NCBI GenBank assembly: GCA_019843655.1
Contig: JACDQD010000011.1
Location: forward strand, 17,154,604-17,218,603
Source: Lethocerus indicus
Lineage: Eukaryota; Arthropoda; Insecta; Hemiptera; Belostomatidae
Reading direction: 5' to 3'
Length of the DNA: 64,000 bases
Numbering within the stretch: position 1 is the stretch's first letter; each line of letters begins with the position of its first letter. The notes beneath the pieces were generated by a model. That model was not told the DNA's origin and searched no databases. It saw only the letters and a program-made list of their open reading frames with translations. This document shows positions 1 through 12,688 of the stretch, piece after piece. Made by a program: the position numbers and the translations under genes.

Positions 1-2397
1 TGGAAAATGCGTGGTGGGATCAGATAGCCCACAGAGTGACCACGCGTTCCCTTACGATCCTTTTAAAGCTCTGACGTGTGGGTTATTTATAAACTTTTTT
101 TTTCATTTTATTGTAGCGAGGCATTTCGAAACGTGAGAGCGGTGGTTAACTTAAAAACCCTAACCCCCGATTAGAATTGCAGCATCTCATCAACATATGC
201 AAATGTTCCTATGTTCGAGTTATTTGTGGTTGAGATCACTCTCAGTAAACATAATTGGTATCCATTACAGCCGCCTACGCTTCCGTTTCGAAAAATCAAA
301 AATTATTATTTTTATCCCTTTTATTCCTATGTACTTTTATATATCCAAACTTACGTTTTTTTAATAGAACCTTCAATTTCAACTGAATTATCGTTACTAT
401 CGCCCGACTATAATTAAATGTTTCCCGCATCATCAATTAAAAGTGAAGGCCATATCGATGATTATGGAATATCATCACTCATGCGCTATTATAATTAAGT
501 GCACCATTAAACCACCATTGTGACAGTGTTATACCAATACTATCAGATAATATGTCACCGATTAATGATTGAAGATCGCCACGGTGATTAAAGGATATTT
601 GCTAATTGCGGATATTGTTAAAACCTTTTTTCTTTTAAAACTTCTCTAGTTTCGGTGCTTACAGATTTCCCTTTTGTTTGTCTCAAGTGAGTGATTCGAC
701 GTTTCCCGTTTCCGGTGTAGTGTCAAGGACTCATCTTAATTATGCTTCGATTAGTAAGTTAAAAATAAGTTTCACTCTAAACTTCAGAAGTGAAGTTGCA
801 TGTCGAGGCACGTTTAACGTACTCCATTCTTACGTAGCCGGTTTATATCTGCCATCAGAGATAGAATAAAATGTTTAAGCGTCCAAAAGTAAACAAAAAA
901 AAGTTCCATTTTGGCTTTTACAAGAAAATTGGAGCCGCAACCGCTCTTCCCCGCTACGCGCTTCTCATTATGTATGGGGATCCCGTACATAACCCCTACA
1001 TTATAGGGTAACAGCCGTTATGGTACTGAATTCTAACGAGCTCATGTACCGAATCAATTTTTTTTCTAGTTCATTTTCTCCTCTTCTAGGCGTGTGTGAA
1101 AGTTTCGCTCTCAATACCGCCCGGTTAATACTTAACCACCGCATCCTCTTGCCTAAGGACGTTCGAAGAAAACTCGCGAGTGGGTAGTCCACTTCTCAGG
1201 AGTTTGTGCCATTAAAGTTTCATCTAGTTGTTCACATCTGCTGCGAGTGTTTATGCCGATTTGAATTCAATTAACAAAAATTGCCCCATTAATTGCGTCC
1301 ACATCTATGAATTTGAACCAGTGTTCCGTTTATACCTTTACTAAGGTCCTCATCGTTATCGCAATCGCTTAACCGCTTATTAATCAATCGGTTGAGAAAT
1401 ATAGAAACCGTATTTCATAAAAAGAAGTTTAAAATATGATTTCCACATAACATCAAGTGATTCTTTTTTTTTTTTTTTTAGTTTGTATTTGTCTACTTCA
1501 GACAACAAGTCATGTAACCGCGTTATCAGTGAACAACTGTGTATAGAGTGTCGGGGACGATTTCGTTGCTGTCCAAACTGGTTGGAACTGAAGGTTGATT
1601 GAGGCGCAGATATGATGGGACGTTTAACGCGTTCGCATTGCGTTTCAAACTAATAAAATTGCAAGTCTTTTGCGTCTATGGTTTCAAATTCAACGTTTTT
1701 CAAATTGAAAAAAAAACACTGAACTCGAGGTTATTTTATGCTCCAGAGTGCTCCGGAATTACCACGCCTTGTAGACTGAATGTAACCAAAAAACCAAAAA
1801 AATTTATTGCACAATTGAATAATTTCTACTTGTATTAGATTGTATCAATCACTTGAGGCTTGTTGGCCTCCGCTAGACCGCTAATTTACGAAAACAGAAC
1901 TATATTAATTTGGTGGATAGATTGGGATGATCTCAATAGACTAAGCACTTTTCCTATCATATTGAATTCTGTAGCGAATCAATTTCAAAAAGTAGTGCGA
2001 TTCCGTTAGTCCGACATTGTTTTCTGAGTCAACTCTGTCAAGGACACTCTACGATACCTTGAGGCGTGAAATTACCTCAATTATCAGAACTGTTACTAAC
2101 CGGCGCGATATTTATTTTATTCGGAATTTATGTTCATTTCCCTTTTATATTTTCACCAATATTTACTATTGCCATAACCACTCTAAATACACGCAGAAAT
2201 CGAATTATATCGTAAAATTGTGGGCAGAAATTTTAAATGTCTGTTTGTTATGCCCATATTCAAGTGCTCCTGTTTCCATCGCGATGTGGCTTGCATTATT
2301 AAAAAAAATCTATTATATATTGGTATTTCAAAACTTTGAGCGATAGAATGAAGGACATTAGGCGACTATAGCTGCTGGAAACAAAAGTCTGTTTGGG
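1..2397. other. Non-coding stretch, no gene seen
   Basis: AT-rich DNA. The open frames here are short (109 codons or fewer), overlap on both strands and have no recognisable protein motif. I see no RNA gene and no clear transposon. Poly-T runs occur (for example around 1466-1480). Read as intergenic or intronic sequence. Confidence 0.6.
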
Positions 2398-2640
2398 TTG
2401 CAAAAAATTGTACGGCCGAGAGTGCTCCGTTGGCCGGTGCCAAGTTGGCATCGTTCGGAGTCTGTCCCACGCCCCGCGGTCACTTACGGCTGTGAGACTT
2501 GGGGGTCGGCGAATGAAAACATGTTGGGGGAACATGGGAAAGGGGAAAATATTTGGCCTGTTACGACACCCACAGCTGAAGACGCCGATGAACGCACCGG
2601 TAAGAGGACGGTGGGAGCGGATCTGGAGTTGTAGAGTATT
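2398..2640 (+). mobile_element. Decayed non-LTR retrotransposon fragment (RT C-terminal region)
   Basis: In one frame, 2473-2505 reads RPAVTYGCETW. This is the signature found just after the reverse-transcriptase palm in many insect non-LTR retrotransposons (typical form RPVxTYGCETW). Following sequence drifts between frames, and a neighbouring frame gives a basic stretch (APVRGRWERIW) like the end of such ORFs. No complete domain or poly-A tail is visible. I infer an old, frameshifted 5'-truncated copy. The motif is short, so chance similarity cannot be excluded. Confidence 0.42.
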
Positions 2641-3459
2641 TTTCGTTGCCTAGCGATGGCGTTATTATTCAGCATTCATTTTTGTAGTGGTAGGATACCT
2701 AGAAATAATCAGGTTAGGCCTAGGTTAGTGGTGTTATTGAAGGGAAATACCGAATAGCTTAGTTAGGGCAAACTCTAATTAACCATCAATTTGTAAAGTG
2801 AAAAACAGAAAGCGATTTGAGTAGACTTACGTCAGTCTAATTTGAATGTAACGATTTAGGCTTACAAAATATTAGTTTTTTTATGGTTTTCTGTAACGCC
2901 GGGAATTATTTATTTAGCCCCACGCATATGGAAGTTTCAAAAGTTCAATCCAATCTTGGAATGCAGTATCGCCTCAGTTCGGTGGCGGCCGCCCGATAAA
3001 CCGATTCTCGTACTAAAAATACCCGTCAGGTGAATGACCGATGTCGAACTCGGGCCATTTGTTTACCGGCCGGTAGGAAATTATTATTGTAGCGGTTGGG
3101 CCGAAGATTCATTTTTGGAAGACCTAAAACGATCCCTCCCGCCGCCGTCTGGCTCTAGACCGTTGGCCCTCCCAACTTTTCGTATATTGTCGAAAAATCA
3201 ACCTTGGTGCTGTTTAAAATTTTCAACCGATTATAACCTCCAGTATATTGAATAGAGGTTTTAATCAACCGCGTTTTACCTACCCACCTATCGCGTGACG
3301 TTGGTTGGAGCCGGTACAAAAACAGGGGTTTCTAACTGCGAAACTAGAGATAGTGGCGGCCACCTGAATTTAGCATTTTAATCGGGTTATGACGTCGGGC
3401 TGCATGTAAATTCCCTTCGCATATTGTGTCTAGCAGTGTAGATTAAAGGAAATAACAAT

Positions 3460-3525
3460 AAAAAGAATAGCTTAAAGGGTAAAGCAGTAATACGGCCAGG
3501 GTTCGAATCCCAGGCGGCCGCATTC
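3460..3525 (+). repeat. tRNA-derived SINE relic
   Basis: A canonical pol III box B (GGTTCGAATCC) lies at 3500-3510, preceded by a degenerate tRNA 5' half (AGCTTAAAGGGTAAAGCAG, an eroded D-arm). The acceptor stem is not paired and no complete cloverleaf can be drawn, so this is a tRNA-derived repeat and not a functional tRNA gene. Confidence 0.5.
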
Positions 3526-5790
3526 GACCTCTACTTTGAATCTAATACTCTCTACCAACCGGGTGTTTCCCCACGTGAAGTATCTCTAGCGAAGATTCGC
3601 GGAGGAGGTCACGAAGATGAGGACATAAATAAATTAGGTCAGTCGTTAATTTTAAAGAACCAATCGCCAGACAGTATGGCGGCAAAAAGTTCACTCAGAC
3701 GAGTGAAGGAACTTCCGGCATTCGTATGAAATATTGATAATAAAATTTCGCGTACTTGAGCCCGTACCACCTGCTCAGATGAATGGATTCGAAACTGTAG
3801 GGCAAACACAGTTTTCAGCAAACGGCAGTGTACAATTTTTGGCTGTCGACAGCCATCGGCAGTTACAAACGATAAAACAACTATATCGAAGTTCATTGTC
3901 GGGATTTCCTCCGCATTGCGATAAACTGACTTTCTTTCCCCCCCCCCCGACCGAACGCCGGGTTTTATAAATGCGTAAATAATAACAGTCGCGATTTGTA
4001 CGGCCGGTCACGTAATGCGGCAACTTTCAAATGTCCGCTGCAAAGGAGACGGACGTGATCGAAAGCTAAACATAATAGTGGCCGATAATAACGCCGGTTC
4101 GAGTTTTCGCCAATGCAGCGATAATAGTTCTCGGTACTGGTTCGGTCTTTTTGGTGTGTGTAACGTACCGGTATATTTAGTACCCATCGTTGTTGCAAAT
4201 GACTGCAAGTGTCTCCAATAAAGTAGTAAACTATGTCACTGACGGAGTATTGCTAATATGTTAATACATATGCAGCTTGTAGTTTTAACGGTATAAGGAT
4301 TTCAATTGGGACCCATTCTAGTGAATTCAACGCGGGAGCATTTATGCGTGAGCGCGTGAATAACAAAGCGACAATGCCGACAGGATGCTTCACTCGGTCC
4401 CATTGTCTTTCTGAATATTCGTGAGAAATGACTAACGGAAATTATTTTTTTGTCTTCCAATTGGCCCGTCCACAGTTGACGGAAGTGGGACACCCTCGTT
4501 TTGGCTCGCCCAGCGGAGGATTAGGACTTAGTCCTCGCGTCTTTTAGTATAACCCTCCCTCCCGGCCAGTGCACAACATGCGGACATGTGGACACGAACA
4601 TGCAACAAGCGACATTGCTGCCGTGAGGTCCAGCGTCATTGGAGGGATGCAGTGAGGGAAGGTGGGGGGCTCCCTTTAATTGGCCGGCCTTGTATCTAGG
4701 CCCTCCCTCCTCAATTGCCAACATCCGCCCCATCACTCGGTTTACACGTTTTTGTTTATTCCTCTTTCTTTGTTTCCCCCCCCCCACTCTTTTCAATTTC
4801 GTTTCTACAATTTTTTCGTTTTTAATCCGCTTTAATTTATTTCCTCGTCGTCCGTCGTAGTTGCCATTGCAAACACGCGAACCCACTTCTGCGACTGTCG
4901 CTTCTGTGCGGGGGGAAATATACAATTTGAATGATTACCCGCCCTCAACATTACCGTAAATATCTTAAGTTTGAACGACAAATTTAGATTTTTCTTATCG
5001 AAATTTTGCCCATGGGGCAACCGAATCTTCGGGCTCAACAAGAGAGAAAATTAATACAGGTATACACCAATGGTCGTAAATCTTAAGGTCGAACCGTTTT
5101 CATTATAGACAAGTGTTGAATGTTTGTTAACGGCTCTATAAAAATTGTACCCTAAAATTCAAAATTTTGTGGATTTACAATTAAGCGTTGGAAATGTTCA
5201 CGGTTGATACCAATTTTACTGTTCAGCCGTTCGACTCGCGGCATGTGTTGCGTAAAGCGAGCCTTAATTGGGAACACCGGATTTCGCAGCCTGTTATTTT
5301 TTCCGGTAACGAGACTGCGTAATGCGCTGTTCGCGAACCGCCGATCAGTTTCTTTCTGTAATTGAAAAATCCCCAACTCTTGTTTACAAGAGGAAGGTGT
5401 TATATTGATGTTTCAACGAAACGGTAATTATCCGAACCGTTTTAAATCTGTTACGCGTACGAGTGATGTGGAGCGGTTGTGCGGACATTGTTAATTGGGG
5501 GCCTCTATTTAGACAACTCCCCCAACGCTAATTGTCTTCAACGGATGCTAAGCGTACCGCATAATTCGGGCCCCCGGACCGTATCCTGAGAGTTAGAATG
5601 ACTTGATCGTGACCGATGTTGAGTCTCGTATGGCTGACTCGGGGAACAAACGGGGTAAGTTGGCCCGCTAAACTTTAAGTCGGCCTAAATCCGGTTCTAT
5701 TGAAGATAGGGGCGGTGTCAATTTGTGTTTCTGGCACCGAGTCGTACAGTCTGGCGATACAAAGGGCGTTCGAGTTTCCAAGTTGGCCTA

Positions 5791-5823
5791 CATATATATA
5801 TGTATATATACGTATATATACAT
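5791..5823. repeat. (TA)n palindromic microsatellite
   Basis: Alternating TA interrupted by TG and CG steps; the tract is close to self-complementary. No function is implied. Confidence 0.85.
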
Positions 5824-7920
5824 CGACCTAACCCTGAAGATGCTTATACCCTGTAAACGTCATTTTTAAGTTTATGCGATTGATAAGGCCGAAGGAAATG
5901 ATTCTGTTTGCCTTGTCCTTGACCGTAGTCAGGGCCGTTCCCAAGATCCACGGTGTGATATGAACACTGATTTATAATACCTGAATTGTTAGTGGCGTCC
6001 CAACAAGACCCTTCCCCGGAGTATTGTTGTTTTATTGTTATATGTCGGAGTAGTCCCAAGGCTGATGTACTGGATATGTCCCCCGCGGGAACCTCGGGCT
6101 ATGGAACTGTTGACAAATTCTGTGTATTTTCCACAAAAGTTACACCAAAAGTACAAGGGAAAGCAGAGTTCTACGGGGGAAAAGTATTGTAGAAGTGGAA
6201 ATTTTTTAACGTTCGTGGCCTCAACTGTACGTCCTGAACGTGCTTCATCTTCAGGCATCTTGTACTACCGCGCTTAAATTCGTCTAACCAGAAATAAAGA
6301 ATCTAGTAACCCTGGTGCATCCTCCGCATGAACTTCAATCTAACTGAGCCCTAATTTGCGCAGCCGTCCACTTCTTTAAATATAAATATTTGATCACTGC
6401 ACGGAACCCAACTTGAAAATCGTTTTGGCTGCAATTTAACCTACCCTCGCGTGAAAACTAGCATTGCCTACTCGTAGTGTCATCAGGAATTATTGCAAGA
6501 CTAGCTCAAAAAAATGTACCTTAATTGTCAAATCACCGAGCTTACGCCTATCGGGGGTGAAACTTGGTTACGAATTAAGTAGGACCCCAGCGATAATCAT
6601 CGATATACTTTGCATAATCGACATGCTGCCCTTTCACCAATTGTACAAACTTTGAAAGTGTATAAAAGTTTCATGAGTTGTGTGCCCCTTCATCGTTTCA
6701 GCGTAACACACACACACAAACAGAAATATGTATATGCACACAGCTTTGTTTATGGCGTGGAGTTAACGCCAGGCCGTGGTGGGGGGTGGGACGCCCATAA
6801 CAGGTTCTCGTTGGATCGTCATAAAAGAAACCTGAGCACCGTTATAATGTGCGCTTCTCTACTTCGTTCCCCTCCCTCTCTCTCTTTCTCCCTCCCACTC
6901 TCCCTGTCCCTTCCCCTCCCCCTCTTCTCCGGGGATGATGTACATTTTATTTTTTATTTTCCAATTTTTTTTCATCTCCCCTTCCTTTTGGCTTAAGGTC
7001 GGCGACCTCTTTGTGTCGCTCCTCGTTCGGACGGTTTTTTCCGCTTCGTCTTTTTTTTTTCGTAATTTCAGTACGGGGCTTTAAAAACGGCACTCGTGCC
7101 CTTCTCGATCGGCCCGTTGTAGACCTGTTTTTGGTATCTTCGTCGTCGCCAATAGTCGCGCACAATTTTCATAAACTTGCAAATTTCAATATTTAGTCTG
7201 AGTGTTGCAAAATTATTGCAATAATTACGTTGCATTGTCTCGCGAGATGCGTAAATAGTTCAGACGAGGACAGCAAGACGTGTTTTGCGAACACGTAAAC
7301 ATTAGAGTCTATTTATTCAATATCCTCGACTGTGGAGTAGGTATTGCGGAAATTTCTTTTAGTCCGTCCACTCGACCGTTTTTCGTAAGTGAAAGTTTTG
7401 CTCTGGCAGTTCCTGGGGGCGGTAGATTTTTGAAAATTAAAGTTCGGACTAATTTATTTCCCCCTCATCGCGTGTTCTCTGACGCCTGCTACTGTCACGA
7501 ATTATCGCCTGGTTTCGGAGTGGTTCCGGCGGAGTAGTCCCGCAGCACGTGATAAGCACGATTCTTCCTCTTATCCGCGCTCACGAATCTGATCGATATA
7601 TGTTTGGAACGGTGGAATCCATGATAATCTAAGTCCGGCAGGAAATAACAATTTTCTTCCCGGGGCTGAAGATTTCAAATTAGTTTTGCTTATTAAACGT
7701 TACTTATTACATGTAATTATTCAGTAATTACTAGTTATTGTTATTATTTCCTGATTGGACGAAGTGAAATGATTTCTGTGGCATTGAAGGTCCCGCTGTG
7801 TCCATTCTGTTGACCTTCCGATCGAATCGTCCACAACCATTGTTCTTCTTGTATATTTATTATAGTTACAATCAATTTTGCTTGCCGGACAATTGTTAAG
7901 GAACAATGCAGAAAGGTTCA

Positions 7921-7990
7921 TAATGTCTAAAGGTCAGAGCAGTCCTGCATTAACAAATTGACGTGGGTTCAAATCCTGGCTGAATATTTA
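7921..7990 (+). repeat. tRNA-derived SINE relic
   Basis: The stretch AAGGTCAGAGCAGTCCTGCA resembles a tRNA D-arm to anticodon segment. It is followed after about 20 nt by box B GGTTCAAATCC (7966-7976) and a T-arm-like CTGGC. There is no pairing acceptor stem. Probably a decayed tRNA-derived SINE head. Confidence 0.5.
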
Positions 7991-10596
7991 TTCATTGCAT
8001 TAGTATCGAGGCCCCGTTAAAAGTTGTGATTCTACTCATTATCATTATTACATTACTCGATCTGGTTACGCACTTAATCTTATGGTATTTAGTGAAACTT
8101 CAACTACACGCGGATAATGACCGAATTAATATATTCGTTCCAACGATATTTTTTATTGTATCAACGTTTTCCCGATAAGGAAAAGTTTCATACTGATGCG
8201 GAAGTAGAAAGCGGGGAAGTAGAAAGCGTGCTTTTTATTAATATTATTGTTTTTTCTCCTTTTTCAAATCACAAACGAAACACTAATGCTCGCCGTCAGA
8301 TATTTTCATTTGCGGTAGTTATCCTTCGTTGGTGAGGAAAAAAGAACAAGGAAAATCCTCGCAGTTTCATTTGTAGGACTTTCCCTTTTTCTATGACGCC
8401 ACCGGTGAAAGGATTTCACTGCACGGCATTTGTAGCGGTGAGCGATCCTATTTTTTTGTTTTCCGAGGTTTGAGAAAACTATTAACTTGCCCGAACTTGA
8501 TTAATACAAAGTACGACTTGATATTGTAAATTATATTAAATGCCCAACGGACTTAGCAATAAAACAAAAGAAAAAATACTAATGACTTTTATAACAACTA
8601 TGAATTTACTGATAAACTCAAAAAATCAACTATCATTATTATGTAATTGAAAGCCAAGCCATTTATATGGTAATTATTGCTGTACATTTGGTAGGATTAT
8701 GCAATTTTAACCAATTCAACCGTGTGGCGAAATATAAATCCATATTCCGTCATAATTATAGAATATTTATAAGGGGGGGTTAAAATGTTGCAATGGAATT
8801 GAGTGAAAGCCGGACGGGGTGTTGAAAAACCGTGGGCGGTTTAATGGGAGGATTGGGCGCGTTTTCCGAGCTATGGGGAAAATCCTGGAACCACGGTCGG
8901 CGACTTCCCAGGATCCGTTTAATATTTAATGAGGAAGGTACCGCGCATGAATATGGTCGACATGAATAAAACACGGCGGAATTATATTTTAATCTTAAAC
9001 GAAATCTGTTTTTCCGGATTTTCCGCCCCCCAAGAGGGAAAGCGTCTCTCTCTTTTTATCTGTTGCGTTTCCGCGTCCCGTTCCAATTCACGATCCGTCG
9101 ACTTTATTTTTGACTGTGATCGTTAACTGACTTATTTTTCTGTTTTCTAGCCGGCGTTCCGCTTCCGATCCGCTTCTAATTAAAGTCAGGCGGGAGGGAA
9201 AAAAACTCCCTTTTGGAAAGTTTCCTCGGTATTATCGGTCGGGGCTCTACTGTCTTCGGCTTAATTTAAATTTTTCCGTCCGTAAAGAGTCGCGAAACGA
9301 GCCCCCGGGTTTTATGCGTTTCCCTAGTACTTTGTTTCGTCTCGACGTCCGCGGAAAGGACTTAATTGGGACGGTGGTGTAGCGCGGAAAAGTCGGGTTC
9401 ACTGGTCTGCAACTGTTTGATAATTGTTCGTCAGACAATATTATTTCTATGTATACTCTTTGCAAAAGTATATTTATTATTCATGTTTCTTGTGATCTTC
9501 CATCTGCACTCGCTGGTTTTTGGTCCTAAGTTAGACCAGGAGTTGGTTAAGAAAATTAAATTTTGCTCCTATATTTATATATAAAGACCAAATCGGCGAA
9601 GTTCACAAAAACCATGGTTTCCAAGATTTAATGTGTAAATATCGACTTAATATGCTGGACAATATATAATGAATCTAATGCCAATAACCTGAACAAATTC
9701 CAATTTCAACATAATGAATTTGGGGAACGTGGTTAGAAAAAAATGTTTGATGTTGAACTAAAACGTCTGGACAATTGTCTGTATATTGCCAGTTTACGTA
9801 ACGGACAGTTAACGGACTCGAGTTACATAAATGGTGAAATGTTCCTGTCCCATGTCTGTAGGTCATGTGCTGCCGCTTGTCGCCTTCGTCTAACTCATTG
9901 ATCTAATTTTGTCAGTTGACATGTTAAACGGTCATTCAACTTTGATTACTTTGCTATATCGCGTTAGGGAAAAGTAATAATGTCGCCGTCGACTTTTCCC
10001 ATGATGAAGAAAAGACCGGTTCAGCTTTTCCAGAACCTGTAAATTGTTTAACAATTTTAATAGTAATTAGTAACAATTTTTCACCCAGTCGGATTTCCAC
10101 GCTACCACTGTTCCAGAAACGTTGGGGCTACTCCCATTCTGTGGATGTTTATGTGCTGTTGTTCCGAAACAATTACTGTACACTTCACCACGAGATAGAA
10201 CCAAGTAAAAAAGTGGCGGTAGATTTAAATGTGGGGGACACACACATCGCTCGTTCTAACTTTGGGACGACCCCTGCGTCATTTCTAGAATCAGGTGGTT
10301 CAGAAATATTCTGACCCGATTTCCTTTTTTTTCCTTCTTTTCTGTCCCCCGGGACCTGAATATTTTTCTTACCGTCCATGTTCTTCCTTTTACGCCCGTT
10401 TGATTCGGATTAAGAAGATAAATGTGGTTTTCAGCTCTTCTTGAAAGTTGAGAGCCGCGGTATTACCAACCCCATGTTGTTGATCTCTTTCCGCCTTTAG
10501 GTAATCCCTAAGACCAATTCGTTATATTGAAAGCATAATTTTGTTTCGTGTACCTTCGACAACGGACAACAGTCTACATTTTTTGTCGTATATTCG

Positions 10597-10640
10597 AACC
10601 GTGAGCGGGATTCGAACCCGCGACAGACTCGTTAGCTCCG
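10597..10640 (-). repeat. tRNA-like T-arm relic (minus strand)
   Basis: 10605-10621 forms a perfect 5-bp T-arm (GCGGG...CCCGC) around TTCGAAT when read on the minus strand. The upstream minus-strand sequence does not fold into D and anticodon arms with a matching acceptor stem, so it looks like a SINE or tRNA pseudogene remnant. Confidence 0.45.
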
Positions 10641-11664
10641 GCCTTATATTTAATTCTGTTGCCCCGATCTCGTGCAATTTCTCCTTATCCCGCACCCAAT
10701 CTCATTATATATGTTCACGCGGAAACTTACGCCGTGCAAACTTCTGTTACACAACTCGTCTCAGTGTAGTCATATATGATTAATCATAGTCACGTAATGT
10801 TTTCCCTCGCAATAGAATAAAGTCAGAATTGCCGTTGAAGGGCAGACGGTTATGTGTTTCTCGGGCTGAAATTATTTCATCACTATTACGAAAAAAAAGC
10901 GTTAGCGCGTCGTGTGTATTGTAAACAAGTTTCGAGTGTTTATTCTCCTTAAATCAAAATGCGCTACATAAGATGGCGAAAAACCGAAACTATCCCATGA
11001 ACAACATCCCAAGAATATCTCAGCAAAAAACCCGATAATTATTAATCCTATTCAAGCACGCTTTAATTAATTGTGCAAGATTTTTTTGCTACTGCGGTGT
11101 ATGACGACATCACTGTTTACAGTCTGAAATCGGGTTTCAACGAAGCACGCACACAATCTGTAATGCTTATTTAATTTTATCGTTTATTAGATACGACGCT
11201 TCTGCTGATTGTGTTCTTGCAATTTTTAACTTAGATTGCGAATTACAATTCTAATTAAATACTATGAATGGTAGTAGCGGGGTTTGTTATAGGATTGCGG
11301 ACGTACCGTGGAGAATTGTGTAATTCGAGTTCTCTTGGCCAGCTCTGCAGTATTACACCGTAGGCGTGACGCTATACTACATTCTTCTGTCAACTCCACT
11401 CATCTTTTTGATACTGAGATCAGTTTCTGTTTGTTTTTTTTTCATCAGTATACATCAGCAGAGTTGGCCTCCGCACTCTAGAATGTTCGGGTTTTTTTGA
11501 TTTAGGGTTTTTAACACCGCATTCTTCAAAGACTCTCCCGTTATAGCAATGTAATTTATTTAATTATTCAACAGGACTTAACATTTTCTGTATGAAACTT
11601 ACCCAAGCCTGGTTACCCGATAAGTCTTGGTTTTATGTCTAGCGAATATACTGGAGTTTATGCA

Positions 11665-11740
11665 CTTCATCACTTTTGGGCAAAGCAGGACCCGGGTTCG
11701 AATTCCGTTGGTTGGATAGAATTTTCCTTAATTTATAAAT
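11665..11740 (+). repeat. tRNA-derived SINE relic with shared 3' flank
   Basis: Box B GGTTCGAATTCC at 11695-11706 is followed by GATAGAATTTTCCTTAATTT. A very similar order (box B, then GACAGAATTTTCCTCTAATT) occurs at 33176-33215, so the two belong to one SINE-like family and not to independent tRNA genes. Confidence 0.5.
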
Positions 11741-12254
11741 TTCAACTTATTTTCCTTACTCCTTTCATCTGTAACATATTAACTTAAACTTTTATATGTG
11801 TATTACATGTATATGGTGGGACCGTTTGAGTGATGTGTGTCTGGAGGCCCGAATCCCATTATTCCCGAGCCCTCGTCCTGTCAAAGGAACGGCCTGTGCT
11901 CTCAAGTCGTTTGTGCGCGGTCTTCTTAAAATAGGCCCCCTTTAAAATCTACCCGCCAGAATTGCATCTCTCGCGTTCTCTCTTTTATCCGTACAGATAG
12001 AAGATTCCTTTTGATTCTGGCAGTTTGTTTTCTTTTTTTCGTTATACCAAAATACCGAGCTCTCCTTCGCCGATATGTTGTTTTTTTCTTTCTTATGTCC
12101 TTTCCTGTTGAACTGATACGAGACGAGATAGAGGCGGCTATTTATGGTTGTCGCGATGTGTAGTGGCTTTGTCGGAAGGCTAAATGCCAAAAGCATTTTA
12201 GCCAGGAATGAACTTACATATAAAACCGATAACTTTGATTAAATGCAACATAGT

Positions 12255-12446
12255 TTAATATACCTGTTTTGTGGTCTGCGAGGGGTTGGAATAATGTAGG
12301 TCCGTGATGTTTCTGTCTCCTCTCGCTGGTTTGGTCTTTTGCTAGACCATTGCTCGCCATCTTCAGTAGCGGTGTTAGTCACTGTTAGCACTTTGGACGT
12401 TTTTTGGGCATCCTCACTGCACTGCCACTTTCACATGTACTGTCAA
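12255..12446 (+). mobile_element. Inverted-repeat element, forward arm (copy at 12 kb)
   Basis: About 190 bp starting ATACCTGTTTTGTGG and ending near CACATGTACTG. The same arm occurs forward at 12600, 51847 and 57031 and reversed at 12689-12848, 52113-52272 and 62825-63001. It contains two conserved hairpin-forming words: GGTCTTTTGCTAGACC, and the GGCCGCTCGCC/CATCTTCAGTAG core. No ORF is present. Read here as the left arm of a non-autonomous foldback-like element. It abuts the inositol kinase exon directly. Confidence 0.8.
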
Positions 12447-12449
12447 GAC

Positions 12450-12568
12450 CCATGCGGACTTGTGGTCGATGGCTATCTTGGTGGGCAGCACCAGGGTCTT
12501 GGCGAAGTCGATCAGCCAGACGTTCGAGTTGTTCTGGTCGTGGACGAACAGCAGGAACTGCCGATCAC
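12450..12568 (-). CDS. Inositol-trisphosphate 3-kinase exon (isolated, possibly captured)
   Basis: On the minus strand this reads as one open exon of 39 codons plus a leading GT (phase 1). It contains FLLFVHD, VWLIDFAKT, LP and IDHKSAW in order. This is the conserved block near the C-terminus of the inositol polyphosphate kinase family (IP3 3-kinase type), including the IDF-K motif that binds metal and nucleotide. IP3 3-kinases convert Ins(1,4,5)P3 to Ins(1,3,4,5)P4 in calcium signalling. A good acceptor (pyrimidines then TTTTGCAG) precedes it at 12569-12572. The expected next block (GNxEDGYLIG) is absent: sequence passes after about 7 nt into the repeat arm. I did not find the other kinase exons in the window. 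The exon is GC-rich and undamaged, unlike its flanks. It could be a genuine exon of a gene whose introns were invaded, or a fragment captured by the repeat. Homology is firm; function is uncertain. Confidence 0.78.
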
Positions 12569-12599
12569 CTGCAAAAGTAAAAGAAAGTCGAGAATTAGT

Positions 12600-12650
12600 T
12601 TAATATACCTGTTTTGTGGTCTGCGAGGGGTCGGAATACCGTAGGTTATT
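12600..12650 (+). mobile_element. Inverted-repeat element, second forward arm start
   Basis: This repeats the outer about 50 bp of the forward arm (TAATATACCTGTTTTGTGG through ATACCGTAGGTTA). Both forward arms at 12 kb are preceded by TAGTT, so they share the immediate left flank. Confidence 0.75.
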
Positions 12651-12688
12651 CACGCTAATGCGTCAATGTACTTGTACTTTTACTTGGG

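Larger units (their letters stand above)
2641..12254. other. Gene-poor stretch with repeat debris
   Basis: No exon with good splice sites or recognisable protein was found. It contains C-runs (3938-3948 and 4776-4785), a pyrimidine-rich block near 6870-6930, a (TA)n palindromic tract at 5791-5823, and tRNA-like box-B relics annotated separately. Open frames up to 134 codons (for example minus 4521-4925) are low-complexity and lie opposite pyrimidine-rich tracts, so I do not call them genes. Confidence 0.55.

Noticed and set aside
10597..10640. Functional tRNA gene on the minus strand
   Set aside because: Only the T-arm pairs; there is no acceptor, D or anticodon stem.
12339..12644. Plus-strand 101-codon open frame
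   Set aside because: It lies across the repeat arm and the antisense of the inositol kinase exon; the minus-strand reading has clear homology.
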